A stretch of DNA of 64,000 nucleotides from Photobacterium leiognathi (lineage in GTDB: Bacteria; Pseudomonadota; Gammaproteobacteria; Enterobacterales; Vibrionaceae). Made by a program: the position numbers and the translations under genes. The notes beneath the pieces are model-generated. The model was not told the DNA's origin and did no database searches. It was given only the letters and a program-made list of their open reading frames with translations. Below, in pieces: positions 53,266 through 63,464 of the stretch; positions within the stretch are counted from its first letter, which is position 1, and the number at the start of each line of letters is the position of its first letter. The stretch covers positions 620,001-684,000 of the forward strand of contig NZ_CP131601.1 of assembly GCF_030685535.1 (NCBI RefSeq), given 5' to 3'.

Positions 53266-55723
53266 CTATGCGGCGTTATTAATGGATCGCTTTGGGTTAG
53301 TATTTGACTTTGCTGCAAGCTCTTCAGGCTCAAAGTCATCAACATTGATGGTGCGCAGACGACCACGTTCGGCTCGGCGTAGTAGTTCAGCTTCAGCGTG
53401 TTCAAGTACATCTAGCTCCAATCCTTTGTCTGCCACTTTTCCTAATTGCATAAATGGCAGTTTTTCATTGGCAGCTTTACAAACACGATCATAAAGAGGC
53501 TCTGCCGCTAAGATATCTTTAAGAGCGGTTTCCATCATACCGACAGGGTTATGCTCTGTTGCTTCAAGGTATTGACCACGACCTAAACGTTCGCGTGTTG
53601 CTGATGGTGTTTGTGCTAAACGTGCTACCGTATGATCTAAATTATCATTAGGTTTAATTCGACGCTGTCCAAGCGGGAATAAGACAACACGTAGTGCGCC
53701 CGCAATGAATTTATTTGGGAAGTTTTTCAAGAACCCATCTAATGCCTTCTCTGTTTGGTAGAGTGAGTCTTGTAATCCCCAATGCACTAGCGGCAAGTCT
53801 TGTGTTTGATAGCCTTCATCTGCATAGCGTTTAAGCGTAGCTGATGACAAATAGAGTTGGCTTAACACGTCACCAAGGCGGGCGGATAAACGCTCTTTAC
53901 GTTTGAGTGAGCCACCAAGTACTGCCATCGAAATATCAGCAAGCAGAGCAAGGTTAGCACTGTAACGGTTAAGTTGTTGGTAGTAACGAGCAGTTTTATC
54001 TTTACGTGGTGCTGTCGAGCCGTAGCCATCGGTAATGCCTAGCCAGAAAGAACGTACCATGTTACTGATAACAAAACCGATATGGGCAAAGACGGCTTTA
54101 TTAAAGCTATCTAATGCTTGTTGTGGATCATCGTTATAAGCGGCATTCATTTCTTCTAATACATAAGGGTGACAGCGGATCGCCCCTTGTCCAAAGATGA
54201 TCATTGAACGAGTGAGAATATTCGCTCCCTCAACAGTAACGGCAATAGGCGCACCTTGATAGCCACGGGCTAAAAAGTTACTTGGCCCCATACAGATCCC
54301 TTTACCACCAGCAATATCCATTGCATCAATCACACCGCGTTGGCTTCGATGAGTACAGTGGTATTTCACGATGGCAGAAATCACTGAGGGTTTTTCACCT
54401 AAATCAATACCTGCCACCGTTAACGTGCTTGCAGCATCAAGCACATAAGCATTACCAACAATACGAGCAAGTGGCTCTTCAATACCTTCCATTTTACCGA
54501 TTGGCATTTTAAATTGACGACGAATACGAGCATAAGCACCAGTAGCTATGGCTGCGGTTTTTAAGCCGCCCGTCGCGTTAGATGGTAGGGTAATACCACG
54601 ACCAACCGATAGACATTCAACCAACATACGCCAGCCTTGTCCTGCCATCTCTTGACCACCAATGATGAAGTCGATAGGTACAAAGATCTTATTACCTTTA
54701 GTCGGTCCATTTTGGAATGGCACATTAAGAGGGAAGTGACGACGGCCAATTTCCACGCCTTTAAGATCAGTTGGGATCAACGCACAAGTAATACCAAGAT
54801 CTTCTTGATCACCGAGTAGGTGTTCAGGATCAGAGAGTTTAAAAGCAAGGCCAAGTACTGTCGCAACAGGGGCTAGGGTGATGTAACGCTTATTCCACGT
54901 TAACTCCATACCAAGTACTTCTTCACCTTGCCAGATGCCTTTTTTGACAATACCAAAATCAGGGATTGAGCCAGCATCTGAGCCTGCTTCTGGACTGGTT
55001 AGGGCAAAACACGGGATCTCTTTACCTTCAGCTAAACGAGGTAGGTAGTAGTCTTTTTGCTCTTCAGTACCATAGTGTTGCAGTAATTCACCTGGACCTA
55101 ATGAATTAGGCACACCAACGGTTGATGATAGTACACCTGACACACTTGGTTAGTTTTTGAAGCACTAGCGATTGTGCATAAGCTGAAAACTCTAAACCGC
55201 CATATTGCTTTTTGATGATCATGGCGAAGAACTTATTGTCTTTTAGATACTGCCAGACTTCAGGGGGCAGATCGGCAAGCTCATGGGTAACTTGAAAGTC
55301 ATTAACCATACGGCAGACTTCATTAACAGGACCATCTAAGAAGGCTTGCTCTTCTGCTGATAATGTAGGGGCTGGAATGTTGTGGAGTTTTTTCCAATCA
55401 GGATCACCGCTAAATAAATCGGCTTCCCACCACACAGTACAAGCATCAATGGCTTCTTTCTCTGTGCTCGACATTTCTGGCATGACACCTTTGAATGCCT
55501 TGAGTGCAGGCTTACTGAGGTATTTTTTTCGAATAAAAGGAGTATTAAGAGGGATCGCAATCGCTGCAAAAACTATCCAGCTAAATATACTGGTTATCGA
55601 TAATGCACTACCAACAGCTAAAGCTGCGGCAATTATTACGGTAAATGTTTTAAGCGATGCGCGATTATACGCCAAGATGCAGATAGCACCGATCAAGCCA
55701 ATGACATACGCAAGCGTAACCAT
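53266..55723 (-). pseudogene. fadE: Acyl-CoA dehydrogenase FadE, interrupted by a one-base frameshift
   Basis: FadE carries out the first, FAD-dependent step of beta-oxidation at the inner membrane. The sequence splits into an N-terminal part (55723 down to 55145; membrane anchor at about residues 3-50) and a C-terminal part (55143 down to 53266) in another frame. Dropping the single A at plus-strand 55144 gives one uninterrupted protein of about 818 residues, near E. coli's 814, and restores the expected join [24 protein letters not shown]. Without it the first part ends after about 205 residues with a foreign tail ([12 protein letters not shown]). The start ATG 55723 has AAGGAGAA upstream. 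The rest of the gene shows no stops, so the event is recent or a sequence error; no slippery heptamer is seen. Confidence 0.88.
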
Positions 55724-55865
55724 AATGATTCTCCTTAATCTGTGTAGCAATACTGTTTACACATAATCAGGAATAGTTAAGCGATACCTGACTTCATTAT
55801 GGGGAGTTCAGTACTTTGCTACGCATTCTCTTATATTATTGTAGGGTAATTATTATTTAAGGTAA

Positions 55866-55880
55866 GAGGTCTTACCACTT
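55866..55880 (-). promoter_or_regulatory. Possible FadR operator upstream of fadE
   Basis: Read on the minus strand, AAGTGGTAAGACCTCTTACC contains TGGTAAGACC, close to the FadR core TGGTCNGACC; E. coli fadBA carries TGGTACGACC. It lies about 145 bp before the fadE start, where repression by FadR would be expected. The site is also part of a 7-bp palindrome (GGTAAGA/TCTTACC), so another palindrome-binding regulator is possible. Confidence 0.45.
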
Positions 55881-56054
55881 AATTTTGATTGTAATGTATT
55901 TTTTAACAAAATGTAAATTAAATTCTCTCTATGAAAGTAAACTGTTACGTATACAAAATGCGGTAGAGTCAGGTTTTTATTGGGATTGATCGAGATCATC
56001 GTGATTATTTTTTTCACTTGCAGATTTTTAGCAGAGCGTTAACATATGCCGTAT

Positions 56055-56070
56055 TGTGATGCTGTTCACG
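56055..56070. promoter_or_regulatory. Probable CRP site before the SulP gene
   Basis: TGTGATGCTGTTCACG matches the CRP half-sites TGTGA-N6-TCACA with one mismatch in the second half. It lies 158 bp before the SulP start and about 330 bp from fadE, so cAMP control could apply to either divergent gene. Confidence 0.55.
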
Positions 56071-56126
56071 TTATTACAGGTGGTTACACTTTAATCATCG
56101 CAGCGGAATAGTATTTCCTTTTGTTG

Positions 56127-56227
56127 CCTTTCCCGATTCCGACTGACACATGCCCGCCGGACCCCCTACATCGGGTTGACATCAATTCCTGTTTATCAAA
56201 TGTACGCAAAGTGCAAGAGGTTTTGTT
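56127..56227 (+). promoter_or_regulatory. GC-rich leader of the SulP gene
   Basis: The 504-nt gap between fadE and the SulP gene is mostly AT-rich, but 56130-56180 is a GC-rich block with CCCGA near 56132 and TCGGG near 56171 able to enclose a 35-nt region that includes GCCCGCCGG. It ends in the ribosome binding site AAGAGG before the GTG start. The sudden composition change suggests a structured 5' leader. No known riboswitch class was recognised. Confidence 0.4.
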
Positions 56228-57919
56228 GTGTTGTTATTTCATGCTTTATCACAGGCGTGGAAGGATGGTTATTCCTTCTCTAAATTTCGTGCCGATATTG
56301 TATCGGGTATTACTGTAGGTATTGTGGCTATTCCTTTGGGAATGGCATTGGCAATTGCTGTCGGTGTACCACCACAACATGGATTGTATACGGTGATTGT
56401 GGCGGGCTTTTTAGCTGCATTATTAGGTGGTTCACGATTTAATATCACAGGTCCAACAGCGGCCTTTGTAGTTATCCTTTTACCGATTACCCAAAAATAC
56501 GGCTTATCAGGCTTGATGTTGGCGACCATGATGTCGGGGATCATCTTGCTATTAATGGGCGTATTTCGCCTAGGTCAGCTGGTGGCATATGTGCCATATC
56601 CAGTAACGACAGGTTTCACGGCGGGTATCGGCTTTGTTATTGCTTTTTTACAGCTTAAAGATTTATTAGGTCTACATATTCAAGGTAGTCCAATCCATTT
56701 TCCTGAAAAAGTAATGGCATACGCACACGCAATGCCAACCGCAAACTATGCTGACGCCATAGTGGGTATCGTGACGATTTTTGTCTTTATTGGTTGGGCA
56801 AAATTAAAAACACGTATTCCACCACACCTTGTGTCACTGCTTGTCGGTACGATTTTAGCGTTAGCATTAAATAAATTTGGTCCTGAGCATGTTACTTTGC
56901 TTGGTGAGAAATTTAGCTACACCATTGGTGATATTGTGGGCCACGGTATTCCACAAGAAGCGCCACAATTTATGGCGTTATGGAAGTCAGATACTTTCAA
57001 TTGGGCAACCGTGATCGAGTTAATGCCGTCTGCATTAACCATTGCCATGCTTGGTTGTATTGAATCATTACTGTGTGCTGTTGTGGCTGACGGTATGACA
57101 AGCAAGAAACATAATCCAAACGCTGAGCTAGTTGGTCAGGGTATTGCGAATATGGTGGTGCCTTTCTTCGGCGGTATTCCAGCAACGGCGGCGATTGCAC
57201 GTACAGCAACAAATATCCGTTCAGGTGCATTTTCACCGATTTCAGGTATCACTCATGCGCTATTTGTATTAGCAGCGATGATTGTATTAGCACCTGTACT
57301 TTCTTATGTTCCAATGAGTGCATTAGCTGGCTTGCTTATCATGGTGGCTTGGAATATGTCTGAAGCACCTCACTTCGTGCATACGTTAAAAGTGGCACCT
57401 CGTCGTGATGTCGCTGTATTAATGACTTGTTTCATTCTAACGGTTGCTTTCGATATGGTTGTGGCAGTGATCGTTGGTCTATTATTGGCTGGTGTGCTGT
57501 TTATTCAGCGTATTGCAACGTTAACAACGGTGACAATTACCCATGATGAACATCCGCATTTAAACTTTGGTGATGATGTGGTGGTTTATGATATCAATGG
57601 TCCGCTGTTCTTTGCTGCGAGCGAGAAAGCGTTTTCTGTGATTGAGCACGCAACCACTGAAACACGTGCAGTAGTGCTTGATTTCAGTGATGTATCAACC
57701 ATTGATATTACAGCGATTCATGCCTTTGAAACGGCACTCGATCGTTTATCAGAGCTACCAGTATATTTAGTGGGTGTACAATCGCATGTTGAACGTAAGC
57801 TCTATCATGCGGGTGTTTTTGACGCTGAGAATGTGCATTTATCGCACTCAGTTGGTCAATTACAGCAAGTTTTAATGATTAATTCTCACAATGGCTCGGT
57901 TAAGGAGTCGACACTGTAA
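56228..57919 (+). CDS. SulP/SLC26 family anion transporter with STAS domain
   Basis: A 563-residue inner-membrane transporter. The SulP membrane domain (about 11-14 segments, residues 20-425) begins FRADIVSGITVGIVAIPLGMALAIAVGV and is followed by a cytoplasmic STAS domain (about 440-550) with LDFSDVSTIDITAIHAFE. Members carry sulfate, bicarbonate or dicarboxylates (E. coli DauA); the substrate is not evident here. The start is a GTG at 56228 with AAGAGG 7 nt upstream. A terminator follows at 57961-57986. Confidence 0.88.
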   Translation: MLLFHALSQAWKDGYSFSKFRADIVSGITVGIVAIPLGMALAIAVGVPPQHGLYTVIVAGFLAALLGGSRFNITGPTAAFVVILLPITQKYGLSGLMLATMMSGIILLLMGVFRLGQLVAYVPYPVTTGFTAGIGFVIAFLQLKDLLGLHIQGSPIHFPEKVMAYAHAMPTANYADAIVGIVTIFVFIGWAKLKTRIPPHLVSLLVGTILALALNKFGPEHVTLLGEKFSYTIGDIVGHGIPQEAPQFMALWKSDTFNWATVIELMPSALTIAMLGCIESLLCAVVADGMTSKKHNPNAELVGQGIANMVVPFFGGIPATAAIARTATNIRSGAFSPISGITHALFVLAAMIVLAPVLSYVPMSALAGLLIMVAWNMSEAPHFVHTLKVAPRRDVAVLMTCFILTVAFDMVVAVIVGLLLAGVLFIQRIATLTTVTITHDEHPHLNFGDDVVVYDINGPLFFAASEKAFSVIEHATTETRAVVLDFSDVSTIDITAIHAFETALDRLSELPVYLVGVQSHVERKLYHAGVFDAENVHLSHSVGQLQQVLMINSHNGSVKESTL

Positions 57920-57960
57920 GTTATTTGTATGTAAACTGCGAATAACGGTGTATTTAAAAC

Positions 57961-57990
57961 ATCAAGCGGGTATTTACCCGCTTGATTTGT
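57961..57990 (+). terminator. Terminator-like hairpin after the SulP gene
   Basis: ATCAAGCGGGT pairs with ACCCGCTTGAT around ATTT. The T tail (TTGTAT) is short, so some read-through into gmhA is likely. Confidence 0.7.
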
Positions 57991-58018
57991 ATCTAAAGAA
58001 TAATAGAGAGAATGGCTT

Positions 58019-58600
58019 ATGTATCAGGATTTGATCCGTGCTGAACTAACTGAAGCGGCTGACGTACTAAATCGCTTTTTAAGTGATGATAAAAATATGG
58101 CTGATATTGAAGCTGCAGCTAAGCTATTGGCAGATTCTTTCAAGCAGGGCGGTAAAGTGCTGTCTTGTGGTAATGGTGGCTCTCATTGTGATGCAATGCA
58201 CTTTGCTGAAGAGCTAACAGGTCGTTACCGTGAAAACCGTCCAGGTTACCCTGGTATTGCTATTTCAGATCCAAGCCACTTATCGTGTGTAAGTAACGAC
58301 TTCGGCTATGATTACGTATTTTCACGCTACTTAGAAGCGGTTGGCGCAAAAGGTGATGTTCTATTTGGTCTGTCTACATCAGGTAACTCGGGCAACATTT
58401 TAAAAGCGATTGAAGCGGCAAAAGCGAAAGGCATGAAGACCATCGCTTTAACGGGTAAAGATGGCGGTCAAATGGCGGGTCTAGCAGATGTGGAAATTCG
58501 TGTCCCTCATTTTGGTTACGCTGATCGCATTCAAGAAATTCATATTAAAATTATCCATATTTTAATTATGCTAGTTGAAAAAGAAATGGCGGCAGAATAA
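58019..58600 (+). CDS. gmhA: Phosphoheptose isomerase (sedoheptulose 7-phosphate isomerase)
   Basis: A 193-residue SIS-domain enzyme (E. coli 192), first step of ADP-heptose synthesis for the LPS core. Substrate-binding blocks are [21 protein letters not shown], where His and Glu residues bind zinc and act in catalysis, and [22 protein letters not shown] precedes the ATG. It follows the SulP gene; in E. coli gmhA adjoins fadE, here one gene away. The phosphatase partner gmhB is at 38.4 kb. Confidence 0.96.
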   Translation: MYQDLIRAELTEAADVLNRFLSDDKNMADIEAAAKLLADSFKQGGKVLSCGNGGSHCDAMHFAEELTGRYRENRPGYPGIAISDPSHLSCVSNDFGYDYVFSRYLEAVGAKGDVLFGLSTSGNSGNILKAIEAAKAKGMKTIALTGKDGGQMAGLADVEIRVPHFGYADRIQEIHIKIIHILIMLVEKEMAAE

Positions 58601-58663
58601 GCCAAGCTTAACACTGACCGTTGAGAAGTATCGTTAATGAATAACAAAAGGGCATAAAGGAAT

Positions 58664-59455
58664 ATGTGTGAATTGCTAGGCATGAGCGCAAATGTGCCAA
58701 CCGATATTTGTTTTAGTTTTACCGGTTTAATGCAGCGTGGGGGAAATACTAGCCCTCATCGTGATGGTTGGGGTATTACCTTTTATGAAGGTAAAGGCTT
58801 TCGTACATTTAAAGATCCAAACCCAAGCTGTCAATCGCGTATTGCTGAACTTGTCCAAGAATACCCAATAAAGAGTCGTGCAGTGGTGAGTCATATTCGC
58901 CAAGCCAACCGAGGGGCGGTGAATTTAGAAAACACCCATCCATTTACTCGCGAGTTATGGGGCAATTATTGGACTTTTGCGCATAATGGTCAGTTGACGG
59001 GTTATGAGAGCTTAAAGACGGGGCGACACCAAGCGGTAGGTGATACTGACAGTGAGATCGCTTTTTGTTGGTTATTGAATCAATTTGAAACGAAATTTCC
59101 AGTACTGCCAGATGATTTGAATCCTGTTTTTAGCTATTTTGCAGAGTGTTGTGATCAGTTACGTCAGCTCGGTGTTTACAATATGTTATTAAGTAATGGT
59201 GAGTACGTACTTACCTATTGTACCAATAACTTACATTGGATCACTCGTCGAGCGCCGTTTGGTAAAGCATCTCTTATTGATGAAGATGTCACGATTGATT
59301 TTCAGCAAGAAACGACACCTAAAGACGTGGTGACTGTGATTGCTACTCAGCCTTTAACCAATGATGAAAATTGGCACAAAATGGCAACAGGAGAATTTAT
59401 TGTTTTCCATTTTGGTGAGCCAGTATTTAATCAGCTGGTGGTTGAAGACAAATAG
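58664..59455 (+). CDS. yafJ: Class II glutamine amidotransferase, YafJ family
   Basis: A 263-residue protein with the Ntn-hydrolase glutaminase fold. The catalytic Cys 2 follows the initiator Met (MCELLGMSANVP), and conserved blocks HIRQANRGAV, NTHPFTRELWG and FAHNGQL form the glutamine site. There is no synthase domain, so the ammonia acceptor is unknown. AAGGAAT precedes the ATG. It follows gmhA as in E. coli. Confidence 0.92.
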   Translation: MCELLGMSANVPTDICFSFTGLMQRGGNTSPHRDGWGITFYEGKGFRTFKDPNPSCQSRIAELVQEYPIKSRAVVSHIRQANRGAVNLENTHPFTRELWGNYWTFAHNGQLTGYESLKTGRHQAVGDTDSEIAFCWLLNQFETKFPVLPDDLNPVFSYFAECCDQLRQLGVYNMLLSNGEYVLTYCTNNLHWITRRAPFGKASLIDEDVTIDFQQETTPKDVVTVIATQPLTNDENWHKMATGEFIVFHFGEPVFNQLVVEDK

Positions 59456-59504
59456 CTGAGTCATTCAGTAATCGATATGACTGAAATGCGATAAGCAGAA
59501 AGAG

Positions 59505-59536
59505 AAAAGGCGATCATCAGATCGCCTTTTGTTTTT
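59505..59536. terminator. Terminator between yafJ and purN (convergent)
   Basis: AAAAGGCGATC pairs with GATCGCCTTTT around ATCA, with A and T runs on the two sides, so it serves both yafJ and the purM-purN operon. Confidence 0.88.
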
Positions 59537-60176
59537 ATTGGGCAGCGTAGCCTTGTGGGGGAAGGATTTCACCATCAAATACCGCTTTGCCATCGATCAT
59601 AGTTAAGCGTTTTTCAGCTAACCACTGAGTCACAAGCGGATAAATTGCATGTTCTTGCTTTTGTACCCGAGCCGTCACTTCTTCAACGGTATCATTAGCA
59701 AAAATAGGGACTTTTGCTTGAAGAATAACAGGTCCACCATCGAGCTCTTCTGTAACAAAGTGCACGCTAGTACCATGTTCTGTATCGCCTGCATCTATCG
59801 CACGTTGATGGGTATTTAATCCTGGGTATTTTGGCAATAAAGAGGGGTGAATGTTTAACATTTTCCCTTTAAAGCGACGGACAAAATCACCGCTTAAAAT
59901 ACGCATAAAACCAGCAAGGATCACCACATCAGGGTTGAATTGCTCAATACGTTCAGCCAAAGCATCATCGTATTGTTCACGGTTGCCATATTGTTTAGGC
60001 GCGATATGTATCGCTTCAATATTGGCAGCACGTGCACGCTCTAATCCGTACGCATTCTCTTTATTTGAGATCACAGCAGTAATTTGACTGTTTTTAATTA
60101 CGCCATTGCTGCATGCGTCAATAATCGCTTGAAGATTACTGCCGCTACCTGAAATAAGGACGACGATATTATTCAT
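59535..60176 (-). CDS. purN: Phosphoribosylglycinamide formyltransferase PurN
   Basis: A 213-residue enzyme (E. coli 212) of purine synthesis, transferring formyl from 10-formyltetrahydrofolate to GAR. The N-terminal VLISGSGSNLQAIID and catalytic N-I-H-P-S-L-L-P block (His) are present, as is the later Asp in the ELDGGPVI region. The frame is open from 60230, but the ATG at 60176 is the family start. It follows purM with a 4-nt gap. Confidence 0.96.
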   Translation of the reverse strand: MNNIVVLISGSGSNLQAIIDACSNGVIKNSQITAVISNKENAYGLERARAANIEAIHIAPKQYGNREQYDDALAERIEQFNPDVVILAGFMRILSGDFVRRFKGKMLNIHPSLLPKYPGLNTHQRAIDAGDTEHGTSVHFVTEELDGGPVILQAKVPIFANDTVEEVTARVQKQEHAIYPLVTQWLAEKRLTMIDGKAVFDGEILPPQGYAAQ

Positions 60177-60180
60177 GGTA

Positions 60181-61221
60181 TTACTTGATCTCAACTTGCT
60201 CTTCGCTCTCTGCAGCATTGGCAATTTCACCTAATAGCCATGCATTTTCGCCTTCAGCATTTAGGATATCAATAGCTTGTTGTGCTTGCGCTTGTGGTAG
60301 GGCAATCACTAAGCCTACACCACAGTTGAACGTGCGGTACATTTCGTAAGTTTCTACGTTACCTGCCGTTTGTAGCCAGTTGAAGATAGCAGGCCATTGC
60401 CAGCTATCACCATTAACAACAGCTTTTGTGCCTTTTGGTAGCACACGTGGGATATTTTCCCAGAAACCACCGCCAGTTATATGAGAAATCGCGTGAACAT
60501 CACAGCTTTCCATCATTTTCAGCGTTGATTTTACGTAAATTTTGGTTGGTGTTAACAGGTGATCAGAAAGTGTTTTACCTTCTAATTCTTCGTTTAAGTC
60601 AGCGTTTGAAACTTCAATGATCTTACGGATAAGTGAGTAACCGTTTGAGTGAGGACCACTTGAACCAACAGCGATAAGAGCATCACCAGCTGTTACTTTT
60701 GAACCATCAATGATATCGGCTTTTTCAACCACACCGACACAGAAACCAGCAACATCGTAATCTTCACCGTGGTACATACCTGGCATCTCAGCCGTTTCAC
60801 CACCGATCAATGCACAACCTGATTGAATACAGCCTTCACCAATGCCAGTAACAACACTTGCTGCTGTATCGACATCCAGCTTACCTGTCGCGTAGTAATC
60901 AAGGAAGAACAAAGGCTCTGCACCTTGAACAATAAGATCGTTAACACACATAGCAACAAGATCGATACCGATAGAATCGTGCTTATTTAAATCCATAGCT
61001 AAGCGAAGTTTAGTACCTACGCCATCAGTACCTGATACTAAAACAGGCTCTTTATATTTGGTTGGTAGTGAACAAAGTGCACCAAAACCACCAATTCCCC
61101 CCATCACTTCTGGGCGATGCGTACGTTTTACCACCCCTTTAATACGGTCTACTAATGCATTACCAGCATCGATATCAACACCAGCATCTTTGTAACTAAG
61201 AGAAGAGTTTTTGTTGCTCAC
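60181..61221 (-). CDS. purM: Phosphoribosylformylglycinamidine cyclo-ligase PurM
   Basis: A 346-residue AIR synthetase (E. coli 345), closing the imidazole ring of purines with ATP. Typical blocks are [20 protein letters not shown] at the start, GVGTKL, and [11 protein letters not shown]. The start is a GTG at 61221 with GAGGGA upstream. A perfect PurR box lies 64 bp upstream. It is divergent from upp, exactly as in E. coli. Confidence 0.97.
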   Translation of the reverse strand: MSNKNSSLSYKDAGVDIDAGNALVDRIKGVVKRTHRPEVMGGIGGFGALCSLPTKYKEPVLVSGTDGVGTKLRLAMDLNKHDSIGIDLVAMCVNDLIVQGAEPLFFLDYYATGKLDVDTAASVVTGIGEGCIQSGCALIGGETAEMPGMYHGEDYDVAGFCVGVVEKADIIDGSKVTAGDALIAVGSSGPHSNGYSLIRKIIEVSNADLNEELEGKTLSDHLLTPTKIYVKSTLKMMESCDVHAISHITGGGFWENIPRVLPKGTKAVVNGDSWQWPAIFNWLQTAGNVETYEMYRTFNCGVGLVIALPQAQAQQAIDILNAEGENAWLLGEIANAAESEEQVEIK

Positions 61222-61284
61222 AGATGATCCCTCAACGTATTAAAGTAAAAAAGCTGGGGTATGATAACAGCAGTCACAGCCTAA

Positions 61285-61300
61285 AGGAAAACGTTTGCGT
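61285..61300 (-). promoter_or_regulatory. PurR box upstream of purM
   Basis: Read on the minus strand, ACGCAAACGTTTTCCT matches the PurR consensus ACGCAAACGTTTNCNT at every defined base. It lies 64 bp before the purM start, so purMN should be repressed when hypoxanthine or guanine is abundant. A weaker copy of the core, AAACGTTT, lies at 61334-61341 nearer to upp. Confidence 0.92.
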
Positions 61301-61414
61301 CATTTTTTTTGACTGGGTATTAAGTAAACAGTTAAACGTTTACTACTATCAGCAATCGTTTGGCTTAGTATATAATAATGCGATTTTATTTTTTATTTGC
61401 TCGGGAGTCAGAAG

Positions 61415-62041
61415 ATGAAGGTTGTTGAGGTAAAGCACCCACTGGTTAAACATAAGATTGGTCTTATGCGCGAAGGTGACATCAGCACTAAGCGTTTCCG
61501 TGAGTTAGCAACTGAGGTTGGTAGCCTACTGACATATGAAGCGACTTCAGACTTTGAGACAGAAAAAGTGACCATTGATGGTTGGAACGGTCCAGTTGAG
61601 ATCGACCAAATCAAAGGTAAAAAAGTGACGGTAGTACCTATTCTTCGTGCTGGTCTTGGCATGATGGACGGTGTACTTGAACATATGCCAAGTGCACGTA
61701 TCAGTGTTGTTGGTATCTACCGTGATGAAGAAACACTTGAGCCTGTACCATACTTCAACAAGCTAGCATCAAACATCGATGAGCGTATTGCGCTGGTTGT
61801 TGATCCAATGCTGGCAACTGGTGGTTCTATGATTGCGACACTAGATCTTTTAAAAGAGCACGGTTGTACGCAATTTAAAGTTCTAGTACTAGTGGCTGCA
61901 CCTGAAGGTATTGCAGCATTAGAAAAAGCACACCCAGATGTTGAGCTATACACTGCAGCTATCGATGAGAAGCTAAATGACAAAGGCTACATCGTTCCTG
62001 GTCTTGGTGATGCAGGCGATAAGATCTTCGGTACTAAGTAA
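61415..62041 (+). CDS. upp: Uracil phosphoribosyltransferase
   Basis: A 208-residue enzyme (same as E. coli) that makes UMP from uracil and PRPP. The PRPP-binding motif [11 protein letters not shown] is at about residues 129-139 and the uracil-binding [11 protein letters not shown] near the C-terminus. The frame is open from 61397, but GGGAG at 61403-61407 places the start at ATG 61415. A TATAAT lies at 61371-61376, with no good -35. In E. coli upp is followed by uraA on the same strand; here uraA is on the other strand. Confidence 0.97.
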   Translation: MKVVEVKHPLVKHKIGLMREGDISTKRFRELATEVGSLLTYEATSDFETEKVTIDGWNGPVEIDQIKGKKVTVVPILRAGLGMMDGVLEHMPSARISVVGIYRDEETLEPVPYFNKLASNIDERIALVVDPMLATGGSMIATLDLLKEHGCTQFKVLVLVAAPEGIAALEKAHPDVELYTAAIDEKLNDKGYIVPGLGDAGDKIFGTK

Positions 62042-62061
62042 TTAGTAAACAAGATTTAAAT

Positions 62062-62092
62062 AAAAACCGGACGCCATGTCCGGTTTTTTATA
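62062..62092. terminator. Terminator between upp and uraA (convergent)
   Basis: AAAAACCGGAC pairs with GTCCGGTTTTT around GCCAT, with A and T runs on both sides. Confidence 0.88.
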
Positions 62093-62162
62093 TTCAGAGC
62101 TTATAAAGTGATAAGTTCAGTATAAGCTAACGTTAAATAACGTTAACTTAATTCATCGCGAC

Positions 62163-63416
62163 TTATAGATGTTCAGTACCTTCAATTTGCGCATTATCAA
62201 CGATATGATTTTCGCCTAAATCTTGTGGCAAGATCAGGTTAAGAACAATCGCGACAATACCGCATAAGCTCACACCTTGCAGGCTGAACTCACCAATACC
62301 AAATGCCATCCCACCAATACCAAATACCAGTGTTACCGCAACAATTACAAGGTTACGGGCTTTGTGTAAATCGACTTGGTTTTTGATCAGTGTATTTAGA
62401 CCAACGGTTGCTATAGAGCCGAATAGCAAGATCATGATCCCGCCCATTACAGGCACAGGGATGGTTTGTAGCATTGCGCCTAATTTACCTACGAACGCTA
62501 ATACTAATGCAGTAATTGCCGCCCATGTCATGATCACAGGATTAAATGCTTTCGTTAGCATTACCGCACCCGTTACTTCAGAGTAAGTAGTATTAGGCGG
62601 TGCGCCCACCATAGAGGCTGCAATCGTCGCAATACCGTCACCAGCCATTGTACGGTGCAGGCCTGGCTTTTTCAGGTAGTCTTTACCTGTTACGTTGGAA
62701 ATCGCTAGCATGTCGCCCACGTGCTCAACTGCAGGTGCAATGGCAACAGGGATCATGAAAAGGACAGCGTTAATATTAAACTCAGGGAAAGTGAAGTTAG
62801 GAAGTGCTAACCAACTTGCATTATGCACCGGGGTAAAGTCCACCACACCGAATGCTAAACTTGCTAAATATCCTGAAGTAATACCACCTACAATCGGTAC
62901 TAATTTTAAGATGCCTTTGGCAAACACACTTAAGCCAATGGTCACGATTAATGAAATGGCTGAAATCCATAGCGCAGTGTCATGTGCGATAAGCTGAACA
63001 CCACCGTCACCTGTTTTACCTACAGCCATATTCACAGCTGCTGGCGCTAAACCTAAACCGATGACCATGATCACCGGGCCAACAACTACAGGTGGTAGCA
63101 GTTTATGAATAAAGCCAACACCGCGAATTTTAATCACAGCACCCATCAAAACATAAACAATACCCGCCATCATCAAGCCACCCATGGTGCTTGCAACACC
63201 CCAAGCTTGGATACCGTACATAATTGGAGCAATAAACGCGAAAGATGAGGCTAGGAAGATAGGAACAGAACGTTTGGTAACAAGCTGAAAAAGGAGGGTT
63301 CCTACACCAGCACCAAAAAGTGCCACATTGGGATCAAGCCCAGTAAGTAACGGAACAAGAACGAGAGCACCAAATGCGACGAATAACATTTGGGCACCTT
63401 GTAATACCTGCATCAT
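62163..63416 (-). CDS. uraA: NCS2 family uracil permease
   Basis: A 417-residue inner-membrane nucleobase symporter with about 14 hydrophobic segments. The NCS2 signature pair of glutamates is visible: AVEHVGD and the NTTYSEVTG motif that coordinate uracil in E. coli UraA. A longer frame reaches 63470; AAGGTG upstream supports the ATG pair at 63416/63413, and a TTG at 63422 is also possible. It is convergent to upp and preceded by a PurR-box-like site. Confidence 0.9.
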   Translation of the reverse strand: MMQVLQGAQMLFVAFGALVLVPLLTGLDPNVALFGAGVGTLLFQLVTKRSVPIFLASSFAFIAPIMYGIQAWGVASTMGGLMMAGIVYVLMGAVIKIRGVGFIHKLLPPVVVGPVIMVIGLGLAPAAVNMAVGKTGDGGVQLIAHDTALWISAISLIVTIGLSVFAKGILKLVPIVGGITSGYLASLAFGVVDFTPVHNASWLALPNFTFPEFNINAVLFMIPVAIAPAVEHVGDMLAISNVTGKDYLKKPGLHRTMAGDGIATIAASMVGAPPNTTYSEVTGAVMLTKAFNPVIMTWAAITALVLAFVGKLGAMLQTIPVPVMGGIMILLFGSIATVGLNTLIKNQVDLHKARNLVIVAVTLVFGIGGMAFGIGEFSLQGVSLCGIVAIVLNLILPQDLGENHIVDNAQIEGTEHL

Positions 63417-63464
63417 ACTCAAAATCACCTTGTCATAAAAAAAATCGCGCAATGCTATCACAAA

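Noticed and set aside
53282..54819. Several plus-strand frames opposite fadE
   Set aside because: They mirror the fadE coding sequence, overlap it completely and resemble no known family.
55100..55160. Programmed ribosomal frameshift in fadE
   Set aside because: No slippery heptamer, no stimulatory structure, and FadE is not known to use frameshifting; a one-base insertion explains the data more simply.
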